From contig JAJFTK010000120.1 in the NCBI GenBank assembly GCA_021372945.1, positions 1 through 64,000 on the forward strand: 64,000 nucleotides of DNA. The letters run 5' to 3'. This stretch comes from Planctomycetaceae bacterium (GTDB lineage: Bacteria > Planctomycetota > Phycisphaerae > Sedimentisphaerales > Anaerohalosphaeraceae). Shown piece by piece: positions 17,543 to 26,800 of the stretch. The position numbers and the translations under genes are program-made. Within the stretch, counting starts at the first letter, position 1; each line of letters starts with the position of its first letter. A model generated the notes under the pieces. It was not told where the DNA came from. It saw only the letters and a program-made list of their open reading frames with translations, and did no database searches.

Positions 17543-17556
17543 ACCCTCGCTATAAT
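17529..17556 (+). promoter_or_regulatory. Candidate promoter for pyrH-frr at the end of tsf
   Basis: TTGAAA (17529-17534) and TATAAT (17551-17556) are 16 bases apart and overlap the tsf stop codon. Transcription would begin at about 17563, inside the left arm of the terminator that follows. RNA made from it could not form that hairpin fully. Confidence 0.5.
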
Positions 17557-17559
17557 AGA

Positions 17560-17590
17560 GGCATCGGAAATTTCCGGTGCCTTTTTTTTT
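17560..17590 (+). terminator. Rho-independent terminator after tsf
   Basis: GGCATCGGA pairs with TCCGGTGCC (one G-U pair) around an AATT loop and runs into nine or ten T. It separates rpsB-tsf from pyrH-frr within the otherwise continuous cluster. Confidence 0.8.
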
Positions 17591-17611
17591 GGACTTGAGA
17601 CAAGGACTATT

Positions 17612-18331
17612 ATGACAGGCGTTCAATATAAACGTATCCTGCTGAAGCTGTCGGGCGAGAGCTTTTGCAGGCCCGGCGGGTTCGGGATCGAGGCCGAGCC
17701 GCTCGAATCGATCGCCGAACGGATCGCGCGGCTGAGCCAGGCGGGCCTGGAGGTCGCGATCGTGGTGGGCGGCGGCAATTTTCTGCGCGGGGGGCGGTTT
17801 TCGGAAAAAAGCCGCATCCCGCGAACGACGGCCGACTACATGGGCATGCTGGCGACGGTGATCAATGCCTGCGCGCTGCAGGAGACGCTGGAGAAGCTGG
17901 GCCAGCCGACACGGGTGTGCAGCGCGATCGAGGTGGCGGCCATCTGCGAGCCGTTCATCCGGCGGCGGGCGATCCGGCACCTGGAATTGGGGCGCGTGGT
18001 CATCCTGGCGGGGGGAACGGGCAACCCGTTCTTTTCGACGGACACCTGCGCGGCGCTTCGCGCTTCGGAACTGAACGCCGAACTGATGATCAAGGCGACG
18101 AAGGTCGATGGGGTTTATACGGACGACCCGGTGAAGAACCCCAAGGCCACGCTGATCAAGTCGATGAGCTACCAGGACGTGCTGTCTCAGAATCTGCAGG
18201 TGATGGACCCGGCGGCGATCAGCCTGTGCCGGGAGAACCATATTCCGATCGTGGTGCTGAATATCTTCAGCGAAGGAAATATCACGCGGGTGCTGCAAGG
18301 CGAGAGCATCGGCACGCGGATCAGCGATTAG
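17612..18331 (+). CDS. pyrH: UMP kinase
   Basis: PyrH phosphorylates UMP to UDP in pyrimidine nucleotide synthesis and feeds the CTP synthase encoded at 42735. The 239-residue amino-acid-kinase fold shows LLKLSGESF at the N-terminus, VVGGGNFLRG for phosphate binding, the RTTADYMGMLATVINA helix and VDGVYTDDPVKNP near the ATP site. Length is normal. AAGGA precedes the ATG. It is probably co-transcribed with frr. Confidence 0.97.
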   Translation: MTGVQYKRILLKLSGESFCRPGGFGIEAEPLESIAERIARLSQAGLEVAIVVGGGNFLRGGRFSEKSRIPRTTADYMGMLATVINACALQETLEKLGQPTRVCSAIEVAAICEPFIRRRAIRHLELGRVVILAGGTGNPFFSTDTCAALRASELNAELMIKATKVDGVYTDDPVKNPKATLIKSMSYQDVLSQNLQVMDPAAISLCRENHIPIVVLNIFSEGNITRVLQGESIGTRISD

Positions 18332-18332
18332 A

Positions 18333-18368
18333 ACTGTAAATTGGAAATTGTATATTGTAAATTGACGG
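18333..18368. repeat. Short AT-rich intergenic repeat between pyrH and frr
   Basis: The words AAATTG and ATTGTA recur (AACTGTAAATTGGAAATTGT, then ATATTGTAAATTGA). Only one locus of this type is seen here. It resembles the other simple intergenic repeat families of the window in size and position. Confidence 0.4.
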
Positions 18369-18420
18369 ACACGAACAATATGCAATCTACAACCTTTAAC
18401 AAGTTTGGAAAGGATGATTT

Positions 18421-18981
18421 ATGCCGGCCAGACAGATCCTAGCGGCGTATGAAAAGAACATGGACAAGGCGGTGGAGCATCTGCGCGGCGAGTTGAAGAG
18501 TATCCGCACGGGCCGCGCGTCGCCGGGGCTGGTGGAGAATCTGATGGTGGATTATTACGGGTCGATGACGCCGCTGAAGTCGCTGGCGACGATCGCGGCG
18601 CCGGAACCGACGTCGCTGGCGATCAAGCCGTTCGACGCGGCGGCGCTGAAGGATATTGAAAAGGCGATCCGGACCAGCAATCTGAGCCTGGCGCCGATCA
18701 TGGACGGCAAGATGATCCGGCTGAACATCCCGCCGCTGAGCGAGGAACGCCGCAAGCAGATCGTGCAGCAGGTCAAGCAGATGGGCGAGAAGACCAAGGT
18801 GACGATCCGCAATATTCGTCGCGATGCCAACAAGCAGCTTGATGATGAGCAAAAGAACAAGACCATCACGGAAGACGACTGCAAGAAGGGCAAGGACCTT
18901 AGCGACGAAGCCACCAAGAAGATGATCGAGCAGATCGATTCGGTCATCAAGAGCAAGTCGGACGAGATCATGAACAGCTAG
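18421..18981 (+). CDS. frr: Ribosome recycling factor
   Basis: RRF splits post-termination ribosomes together with EF-G. The 186-residue protein has the three-helix bundle and the middle beta domain. Diagnostic stretches are LRGELKSIRTGRASPGLVEN near the N-terminus and IPPLSEERRKQIVQQVKQ in the second half. Length is normal for the family. GGAAAGGA lies just before the start, and the gene follows pyrH as in many genomes. Confidence 0.97.
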   Translation: MPARQILAAYEKNMDKAVEHLRGELKSIRTGRASPGLVENLMVDYYGSMTPLKSLATIAAPEPTSLAIKPFDAAALKDIEKAIRTSNLSLAPIMDGKMIRLNIPPLSEERRKQIVQQVKQMGEKTKVTIRNIRRDANKQLDDEQKNKTITEDDCKKGKDLSDEATKKMIEQIDSVIKSKSDEIMNS

Positions 18982-19045
18982 AGGTTTATTGAAGGCTCCC
19001 ATGAGGAGAGCCTGTAATCACAAGGCTGTGCAATAAGAGACCTTT
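18982..19045 (+). terminator. Possible two-stem terminator after frr
   Basis: AGGTTTATTG just after the frr stop can pair with CAATAAGAGACCT (bulge GAG) at about 19030-19042. Between them AGGCTC pairs with GAGCCT. A run of T follows. The pairing is imperfect, so this is tentative. Confidence 0.35.
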
Positions 19046-19061
19046 TTTAAGGAACCAACGC

Positions 19062-21755
19062 ATGGCAGAGAATGCATCACAAGAAAAAGGCGAGCCGAAG
19101 AGCCGCAAGCGAAGAATACTCCCATGGATCCTGGTCGGGCTGATCGTGGTTATCGTGCTGCTGTTTTTGGGGACCCCGATGTTCCTGTCCTCGGCGGCCG
19201 GCAAGAACTTCCTGGTCAGCCGGATCAATCAGTCGGTTGACGGGCAGGTCAAAATGGATGATCTGTCAATCGGGTGGTTCAAGGGCGTGCGCGTACAGAA
19301 CATGACGTTTGACGACAACGCGGGCAATACCTCGATACAGGTCAAGAGCCTGGCCGCGCAGCCGCAATTCGGGGCGCTGCTGGGGGGCAGAGTAAAGCTT
19401 GGTAAAACGGTCATCGAGAATCCGCGCGTGTATGTAAAGGTCTTGCCGCCAGAGCAGCGAGTCCCTCGTGAGAAGGGCGAAAAGCCGAAGGAAGAGGGCC
19501 GCGTTGAGATGCCGATCAATCAGATCGATCTGCAGATCGTGGATGGGCAGGCGACGATCGAGATGACCGGCCAGCAGCCGCAAAAAGTGTCGTTTACGAA
19601 TATCGCATCCAATGTGGTGGTCTCGGAATCGGATAAGCCTTCCACGCTGGCTTTTTCGATGCAGGTGCAGGACGGGCAGACGCCCGGCACAGTAGAAGCG
19701 AACGGGACGGCCGTCGCCGAGAAGAACTGGACCATTAAAGACGGACAGTTCAATGTTAAGATCTCCAAGCTGCAGCTGGAGAGCCTAAAACCGCTGCTGG
19801 CGCTGGCCGGCCAAAGTTTGGATATGTCCGGGGAGTTGAACGCGGATGCGCAGGCGCAGATTGCGAATAACAAGCTGGAAAGGCTGACGGCGAACGCGGT
19901 GGTAACGGAATTTGCCCAGGGCACGGGTGCCCAGCGGCGGGCGTTTACAGAGCCGGTGCGGCTTACGGCTCAGGTGGGACAGCAAGGCAATACCCTGCGG
20001 ATTGACAAGCTCAACCTCCAGTCCGGATTTTTTACGCTGGATTCTTCCGGCACGCTGGAGAACCTGGATTTCAATGTGCAGACGCAGGACCTAGCGCAGG
20101 TGCAGAAGTTCGCCGCACAATTTGCCGACCTTGGCGGACTGGCGATGCAGGGGCAGGCGGGCATCAAGGGCAACCTCAAGATCACGGATGAGGCGATCAC
20201 GGTGAACAGCCAGGGGACGGCTCAGCAGATGGTGGTCGCCAAAGAAGGCGTCCGCACGCCGGCGACCGATGCACAGCTGAATCTGGAAGCCTCTTACCTG
20301 CGAAAGCAGCAGGAGCTTCGTGTTCCGGCGATGAACCTGACGAGCACGCCGGCGACGCTGAAGGTCAGCAACTTGGTCTATCCTCTGGGCGCTGCGCCAG
20401 GCCAGGCCAGGACGATGTCGCTGGATGCTGTCACGCAGGCGGATTTGGCGCAGGTGTGGCCGTTTGTACAGGTGTTTGCCAAGACGCCGGAAGGGATGAA
20501 GATCGCCGGGCAGTTGAACGCGGGCGTGAAGGTGGCCACCACGGGCAACCAGATCCATTTAACCACCCAGGATGCCGCGATCAACAAGCTTAGCATTAGC
20601 CAGCCGAACAGCCAGCCATTCGTGCAGGACAAGGTCAGCCTGCAGGCGGATATCCTGATGGATACGCAAGACAAGACGATCGACGTGAAGGCGCTGAATC
20701 TGCGCGGCGCGCAGGGCGAGCAGTTGATCGAAGTGACCAAGGGAACGGTGGACCGGACGGTCAGTCAGAATGATACGGTTTTGAAGGGCGACTTTCAGGC
20801 GTCTTATGATCTGAAGGCGTTGACTTCTTTTGCGGCGGCGTTTATGCCGCAAGGGCTGACCATGGAGGGTCAGCGTAAGGCTTTTTTTAAGTTTGAATCG
20901 GCGTACCCGACGCAGAAGCCCGAACTGTTGATGGCTAACCTCAACGGATCCGGCAACTTCGGTTTTGACCGGGCCAATTTCATGGGCCTCAAATTCGGGG
21001 CGACCGATCTGAACCTCAATATCAATAAAGGATTGATGCTGCTGGAACTGCCGGATGCGAAGGTCAATGAAGGCGTGCTGCGGCTTTCGGCCTCGATCAA
21101 CATGGCGGACCCGAAACGGACGCTGCAATTGACCAAGCCTATGAAGGTGCTGGACGGCATTCACCTGGACGACGAGGTGACCAAGAAGCTCTTGACCAGC
21201 CTCAACCCGATGTTTGCTAATCAGACAAATATTACGGGCATCGCGTCGCTGGAGTGCAGAAAACTGGTGCTGCCGCTGGCTTCACCGATGGATAAGGCGG
21301 CGATCCTGCTGGATTCGACGGTGGCCATGAGCAACGTGAATCTCAAGCCGACGGGGTTGGTCGGGCAGATCCTGACGCTTGTCGAGAGCAAAGGTTCTTA
21401 TAATGCAGAACTGAAGCCTACGCAGGTGCAGATGTCGCAGGGTACGCTGCAGTATAAGGACATGGAGTTCGTTCTGGAACAGTACCCGATCGGTTTTTCG
21501 GGCCGCATCCTGCTGGCGCAGGCGGAGCCTGCGGCCGATCTGACTGTTGCCGTGCCATATACCGTGGAAGGCAAAGCGGTTCACACGACCGACGACTTGT
21601 CCACACGGCTTACGGTTCCCCTCAAGGGGCCCTTGGCGAAGCTGAAGCTGGACCTGGGCTCTTTGCTTAAACAGGGCTTACAGCAGCAGCTCCAGCAGCA
21701 GCTCAAGAAGCAAGTCCCTGGATTGGAGAATATTCCGCTGGATATTTTCAAATAA
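19062..21755 (+). CDS. AsmA-like envelope protein
   Basis: The 897-residue protein has a basic N-terminus, one membrane segment (about residues 21-43) and then a very long beta-rich periplasmic part. Its repeated pattern (VQVKSLAAQPQF, GGRVKLGKTVIENPRVYVK) is that of AsmA/DUF748-type proteins. These form hydrophobic grooves thought to carry phospholipids toward the outer membrane. The C-terminus (LKGPLAKLKLDLGSLLKQGL) matches the end of the AsmA-like C-terminal domain, followed by a Gln-rich helix. AAGGA lies before the ATG. The next gene starts nine bases after the stop, suggesting an operon with YihY/BrkB. Confidence 0.78.
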   Translation: MAENASQEKGEPKSRKRRILPWILVGLIVVIVLLFLGTPMFLSSAAGKNFLVSRINQSVDGQVKMDDLSIGWFKGVRVQNMTFDDNAGNTSIQVKSLAAQPQFGALLGGRVKLGKTVIENPRVYVKVLPPEQRVPREKGEKPKEEGRVEMPINQIDLQIVDGQATIEMTGQQPQKVSFTNIASNVVVSESDKPSTLAFSMQVQDGQTPGTVEANGTAVAEKNWTIKDGQFNVKISKLQLESLKPLLALAGQSLDMSGELNADAQAQIANNKLERLTANAVVTEFAQGTGAQRRAFTEPVRLTAQVGQQGNTLRIDKLNLQSGFFTLDSSGTLENLDFNVQTQDLAQVQKFAAQFADLGGLAMQGQAGIKGNLKITDEAITVNSQGTAQQMVVAKEGVRTPATDAQLNLEASYLRKQQELRVPAMNLTSTPATLKVSNLVYPLGAAPGQARTMSLDAVTQADLAQVWPFVQVFAKTPEGMKIAGQLNAGVKVATTGNQIHLTTQDAAINKLSISQPNSQPFVQDKVSLQADILMDTQDKTIDVKALNLRGAQGEQLIEVTKGTVDRTVSQNDTVLKGDFQASYDLKALTSFAAAFMPQGLTMEGQRKAFFKFESAYPTQKPELLMANLNGSGNFGFDRANFMGLKFGATDLNLNINKGLMLLELPDAKVNEGVLRLSASINMADPKRTLQLTKPMKVLDGIHLDDEVTKKLLTSLNPMFANQTNITGIASLECRKLVLPLASPMDKAAILLDSTVAMSNVNLKPTGLVGQILTLVESKGSYNAELKPTQVQMSQGTLQYKDMEFVLEQYPIGFSGRILLAQAEPAADLTVAVPYTVEGKAVHTTDDLSTRLTVPLKGPLAKLKLDLGSLLKQGLQQQLQQQLKKQVPGLENIPLDIFK

Positions 21756-21764
21756 GGAAATGGT

Positions 21765-23201
21765 ATGGTAAGCATTCGTCAGTGGCTGTCGCAGCCGCAG
21801 CGTCCGTCCAACCGCTTGACGCGCTATCTCGTGTTTCACGTTCGCATCTGGCTGCATTGCTTTCGCTTGCTCGGGGTCAATCAATGCATGACGCAGGCAG
21901 CGGCGTTGGCCTACAACACGATCTTCGGGCTGGTTCCGCTGATGATCGTGACGCTGATGGTGTTCCAGATGTTCCCGGCTTCGCAGGAATTGAGCGATCG
22001 CATTCGGAAATACGCCTATGAGCAGCTCAATTTGACGTTGGAGTATCCCGCAAGTGAAACTGGGACCGCGTCGGCTCAAAGCCAGACGCCTGCGCCCGCC
22101 GAACAAAAGGAAGAGCAACAAGCTGCCTTGGAAGGCGCCGCCGCGAAGATTGAAGAAATCACGAAAAACTATGTGACCAAAGCCAGCTCCGGCACAATTA
22201 CCATCGTGGGTGTTCTGCTCGTGGCCTGGGCGGCGGTTGCGTTGATGAGCACCATCGAGCAGACGTTCAATCGCATTTATCACGTCAGCACGGGCCGGCG
22301 ATTTTTAAATCGGCTATTTAATTACTGGGGGCTGCTGACCCTTGGAGCGATCTTTCTGGCCGCGGTCCTCTACGTGCATACGCAATCGATGCTGGCCAGT
22401 GGACTCTATAAATCGTTCATGGAATCCATTCAGCCATACATTCCGTTTCTGACGAGCTTTTTGGCGATTTTCTGTTTGTACTTGTTTTTGCCGAATACGC
22501 ATGTCAGCCCCAAAGCGGCGGCGTGGGGCGCGTTTGTGGCGACCGTGATCTGGACGGCGGCCAAGATCCTGTTCGGGTGGTATGTAAAGAAATTCATGCC
22601 GCAGTTTGCGGTCTATGGGGTGCTGGGCCTGATCCCGCTGACAGTGTTCTGGATCTTCATCTCCTGGCTGATCGTCCTGTTCGGATTGCAGCTTACGTAT
22701 GCGACGCAGAATATCAGACGGCTCGATGCGGCGGAATTCGCCCGGGTGCGCCACCAGGATAAGTGCTTTTTGGCGAACGACCAGACGGTGATCCGGGTGA
22801 TGGAATACGTGCTGAACGCCTTTGAACGCAAGGACCAAAAGCCGGTGAGCGTCGAGTCGGTGGCGTACAAGCTGGACATGCCGGTGGACTTTACGGATAA
22901 GATCCTGACCCACCTGGTGCGGACGGGATTGCTGGTGCATACGAGCGAGCCGACGGTGGGATACGTGCCGTCCACCGACGGGTCGCATATATCGCTGGAC
23001 GAGATCAGCAAGGCCATCGGGGGCATCAGCTTTGCGCAAAAGGCAAGAGTTGGCGGCCGGCTGGGCCAGGTATTTGAGGAACTGGAACAGCTTTTGTCCA
23101 GGTACAGTCTCAAAGAGGTTCTCAACACCGAAGAGGAATTCACCGCCGAGACTCCGCCGTCCGTTGAGCGGCCGGAACAAAACGCTGAGAATCAGCCGTA
23201 A
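21765..23201 (+). CDS. YihY/BrkB-family inner-membrane protein
   Basis: The 478-residue protein has about six membrane segments. The family signature is near the start (CMTQAAALAYNTIFGLVPL) and later AWAAVALMSTIEQTFNRIY and FLPNTHVSPKAAAWGA. The family is sometimes labelled virulence factor BrkB or, wrongly, RNase BN; its molecular role is unknown. A soluble loop (about residues 85-130) is rich in Gln, Ala and Glu. The last 130 residues look like a winged-helix domain (VESVAYKLDMPVDFTDKILTHLVRTGLL), an extension many YihY proteins have. Its 3' end overlaps the convergent LysE gene by 10 bases. Confidence 0.87.
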   Translation: MVSIRQWLSQPQRPSNRLTRYLVFHVRIWLHCFRLLGVNQCMTQAAALAYNTIFGLVPLMIVTLMVFQMFPASQELSDRIRKYAYEQLNLTLEYPASETGTASAQSQTPAPAEQKEEQQAALEGAAAKIEEITKNYVTKASSGTITIVGVLLVAWAAVALMSTIEQTFNRIYHVSTGRRFLNRLFNYWGLLTLGAIFLAAVLYVHTQSMLASGLYKSFMESIQPYIPFLTSFLAIFCLYLFLPNTHVSPKAAAWGAFVATVIWTAAKILFGWYVKKFMPQFAVYGVLGLIPLTVFWIFISWLIVLFGLQLTYATQNIRRLDAAEFARVRHQDKCFLANDQTVIRVMEYVLNAFERKDQKPVSVESVAYKLDMPVDFTDKILTHLVRTGLLVHTSEPTVGYVPSTDGSHISLDEISKAIGGISFAQKARVGGRLGQVFEELEQLLSRYSLKEVLNTEEEFTAETPPSVERPEQNAENQP

Positions 23202-23821
23202 AAGGCTTTGAGTGCATCCCAAATAAAGGAGCCGCCGAAGAAGAGAAGGGCGATTCCGCACACTAGAAGGATCCCGCGCTGGAGATTTTGGCCGAGAAGG
23301 CCCGCGCCGCGGTGGGTATAAAAGGCGGCCAGTGAGATGATCGTGAGCCAGACCAGGTCACAGAGCCAGTGGACAATGGCGAATAAGACAATTGCAATCG
23401 GCCCAAGCTGCTTGGCGCTGAGCGCGAGGTTGAGGCCAACGGTTGCCCACCAGAGCAGGAAATAAGGGTTGGCGGCGGACAGCACAAAGCCGGTCAGAAC
23501 GGATGAACGGTTGATCTGTTTTACCTCGGAGGGAAGCTGGGGTTTTTGCCGGAGCATTCCAACTCCCAGCCAGAGCAGAAAAACGCCGCCGAGCAGGCCG
23601 ACCGCGATTTGAAAGGCGTGCATCCTGAAGACCAGGTGAAGGCCGATCAGCAGCAGGCCGATGAGCGGGATCTCGACCATGGCGTGGCCGAGCGCGATCT
23701 CTGCTCCGGCGAAGCGCCTGCGTGTGCCGTGGGCAATGGTGGCGGCGGTCATCGGACCCGGCGCCAGCACGCCGGTTAATGATATCGCAACGGCCTTGAA
23801 CAGAAAGATAGTGAGTTCCAT
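23192..23821 (-). CDS. LysE-family exporter
   Basis: The 209-residue inner-membrane protein has about six hydrophobic segments. The family block is near the N-terminus (TGVLAPGPMTAATIAHGTRR), with the middle AANPYFLLWWATVG. LysE/RhtB proteins export amino acids or small metabolites; the substrate cannot be told. No strong ribosome site precedes the ATG. It is convergent with and overlaps the YihY gene, and lies just downstream of the ankyrin gene on the same strand (11-base gap). Confidence 0.85.
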   Translation of the reverse strand: MELTIFLFKAVAISLTGVLAPGPMTAATIAHGTRRRFAGAEIALGHAMVEIPLIGLLLIGLHLVFRMHAFQIAVGLLGGVFLLWLGVGMLRQKPQLPSEVKQINRSSVLTGFVLSAANPYFLLWWATVGLNLALSAKQLGPIAIVLFAIVHWLCDLVWLTIISLAAFYTHRGAGLLGQNLQRGILLVCGIALLFFGGSFIWDALKAFYG

Positions 23822-23832
23822 GGATTGACTTA

Positions 23833-26800
23833 TTATTGGAAAAGGGCTACTATCTCAGGCTTATTCATCCTTTGGGCCAACTGAGCCGCCGTCATGTTGG
23901 AACGGCCGACGATATCCTTCCGAGCACCTGCATTAAGGAGAAACTGGACAATCTCAGGTTTGCCTGTTTCGACTGCAGCGTGCAGGGGAGTATTTCCATA
24001 TTTATTGGGCGCGTTGATATCTGCTCCGTGGTCCAGCAGCAACTGGATTATTTCTGTATTCTCCTCCTGAATGGCACTAAAGATCGGAGTGGTCTGTCGC
24101 TTGTCCTGCGCGGCCACATTAGCCCCCGCTTCGAGCAGAGCCCTGACGACATCAACGTTTCCCTCGGAAACAGCCGCAAGCAGCGGCGTCTTACCACCAG
24201 GCATATCATTTTCTTTGTTTTCGAGGTCTGCGCCTTTTGATGCAAGCAACGTCACAATGTCAGCACATCCATGAATGGCCGCATTATGAAGAGTATTGCG
24301 TCCATAACGGTCGACGTTGTTGAGGGCGGTATTGTTTTCAGCCAAAAGACGAATCAGTTCCTTCGGTTCGCAAGTTTGGTGGTCAAGCATTATACCGAGC
24401 GGCGTCTCGCCTTTGGCATTGGTTCTGTTGACATCGGCGCCGCGGGCAATCATCAGTTCGGCAAATTCCACCATACCGGCTGCGTCCTTGTAAGATTCCC
24501 TGGCGGCATAGTGAAGGACGGTGTTTCCTTGTTTATCAGTGGCGTTCACGTCGATCCCTGCATCCAGAAGAAGCTGGACATTCTTCCGCAGATCCTTCAT
24601 TTTGCTGCCGTAATTAAACAGGCAGAAAAGGGCAGGCTCGCCTTTTGAGTTCTTGAGGTTGACGTCCAATCCGTATTCGACGAGAATGCGCAGGGTTTCA
24701 TAGGTATAGGTCGCCGCTATGGATGAGCAAAGCAGATCGCCGCCGGAGGCGTTCAGGGCCTTAATGTCGGCTCCCTTTTCGAGGAGGAAGAGCATCGCAT
24801 CCGGTTTTCCCATTCTGACTGCCGTCATCAAAGGGGTAGCGCCAGACGGGTTCTTGATATCGATCGGCACGCCAAGTTCCAGCAGAAATTTCAAGTCGTC
24901 AATCCTGCCGTACCGAGCCATCAGGTGCATCAGGGTGTCGCCATTTTTGTCCGCATGCTTGAAATCCGCACCGGCTTTGAAAAGTTTGCGGAGCATTTCG
25001 GGCCGGTGAGCCGCATGAGCGGTAAAAATCGGACCTTCCCCCCGTTCTATATCACCGAGATTAATATCAGCGCCTTTTTGAAGTAAGAAGTCGAGCATTT
25101 CCTCGGTTCCGGCGGCGACGGCATAATGAATCACTGACCTGCCAGCTGCGAACCCAACCGTGTGCCCCCAGCCTTCAATACCAATGGTGTTGGCAAAATT
25201 GGCGTTTGAGTCGAGTTGATTAATATCCGCGCCGCGTTCGAGCAGCAGGTTGATCAGCGGTTTATTTTCAAGGATTACGGCATACGTGAGAGGAAGCATA
25301 CCGGCATCGTCACTTTCAGCGAGATTCGGTTCGTCGGCGAGCATCTGTTTGACTTTTTCCAATTCACCTTTGATGACGGCAATGTGAAGCGGCTTTGAGG
25401 TCTGCGAAAGAAGGGCCTCGGTTCTCCAGCGGTTTTGGTCGGCGCGCATCTGCGCCTCAATCAGATTAGGATCAGACACCTCCGCCAAAGCCAACCCGGG
25501 TTGTTTAAGCAGATTAGGATCTGCATCTGTTATGGATTGGAGCTGTTTGAGAACCTGTTCATTCAACTCCGCTAATTGCTGCTGGGTCAGCCCTGGGGCG
25601 TTTATGCGCAATGGCGCTCCTTGTGCCTGTTCAATGGCGGACTTTTTTGCCGGTTCCATATCCGGGTAGACATCCTTGAACAGTTGGAGGGTGCGATACT
25701 TATTTTCAATGCCGGCCAAATCAATTGCTCGCAGGCCGTCCTGATTGCGGAGAGTAACGTCGGCCTTATTTGCCAGGAGAATGCGGACGATCTCGTCATA
25801 GCCTTGTGCCGCGGCGTAATGGAGCGCCGTGGAGCCGGAGTTGTCCTGCGCGTTGATTCCAGCCGCCAACGTGAGAAGCTTGATGATCATGGCGCTGTCG
25901 TTTCTCTGTGAAGCCAGGATCAGGGGCGTAGAGCCGTCATCGAGTTTGGCGTTTACGTCTGCCCCATTCTGTATAAGCTGGTCCACGAGCGCGGATTGGG
26001 AGTAGTAAACTGCCTCCGGCAGCGTGACATCCTTCTTGTACTGATATAGAAGCTGGAGTTTTTCTTCGGCATCATACCGTGCGATCTTTTGAATCGACAT
26101 TCCGTAATAGTTGCGGATGGAGAGATCCGCTCCCGCCTCAATCGCGATCTTCATCATGGCGGCGGTACCCATTTCTGCGGCTCCGAGCAGGAACGTGTTT
26201 CCCTGATGGTCCTGCCGATTCAGGTCCGCTCCACGGGCGATCAGCAAGCGGGTGAGTTCAAGGTGGCAGTCCATGTTTGCTTCACCGAGGTTGAGCAGCG
26301 GAGTACATCCGAACACATCCGCCGCATTCACATCGGCTCCCTTTTCCAAAAGCATCTCGGCGATCCGGAGTTCATCTTCCGGGTAACTCGTGTGGTTACA
26401 ATGATAACGGGTCAACAGGCAAAGAGGCGTATTTTCGTTGCGGTCGCGTGCGTTCACATCCGCCCCGCGGTCCAGCAGGATTCGGCACTGTTGAACTGCA
26501 TTGTCGGCGCATGCCAGGTGCAGGGGTGTTTGGCCGCGGAGATCGGCGGCGTTGACCTCTGCGGCCAGCGCGGAAACAACTGTTTCGAAGAGGTCTATCT
26601 TATCCGAGCCGGCTTCGGCCAGGTAGTGCAGCAGAGTTCTGTCCTGCTTGTCCTTGCGGGTTAGATCGCCGGCGTCCGCCATCCATGCAGCGAGGCCCTC
26701 CTCGTCAATTTCAGTGACGAACTGGATGGGTCTGATGAACTGTGTCCAGGACGGCTCGACGATCTTTGAAAGCCGTCGCTGCTCGATTTCCTGCAGATAG

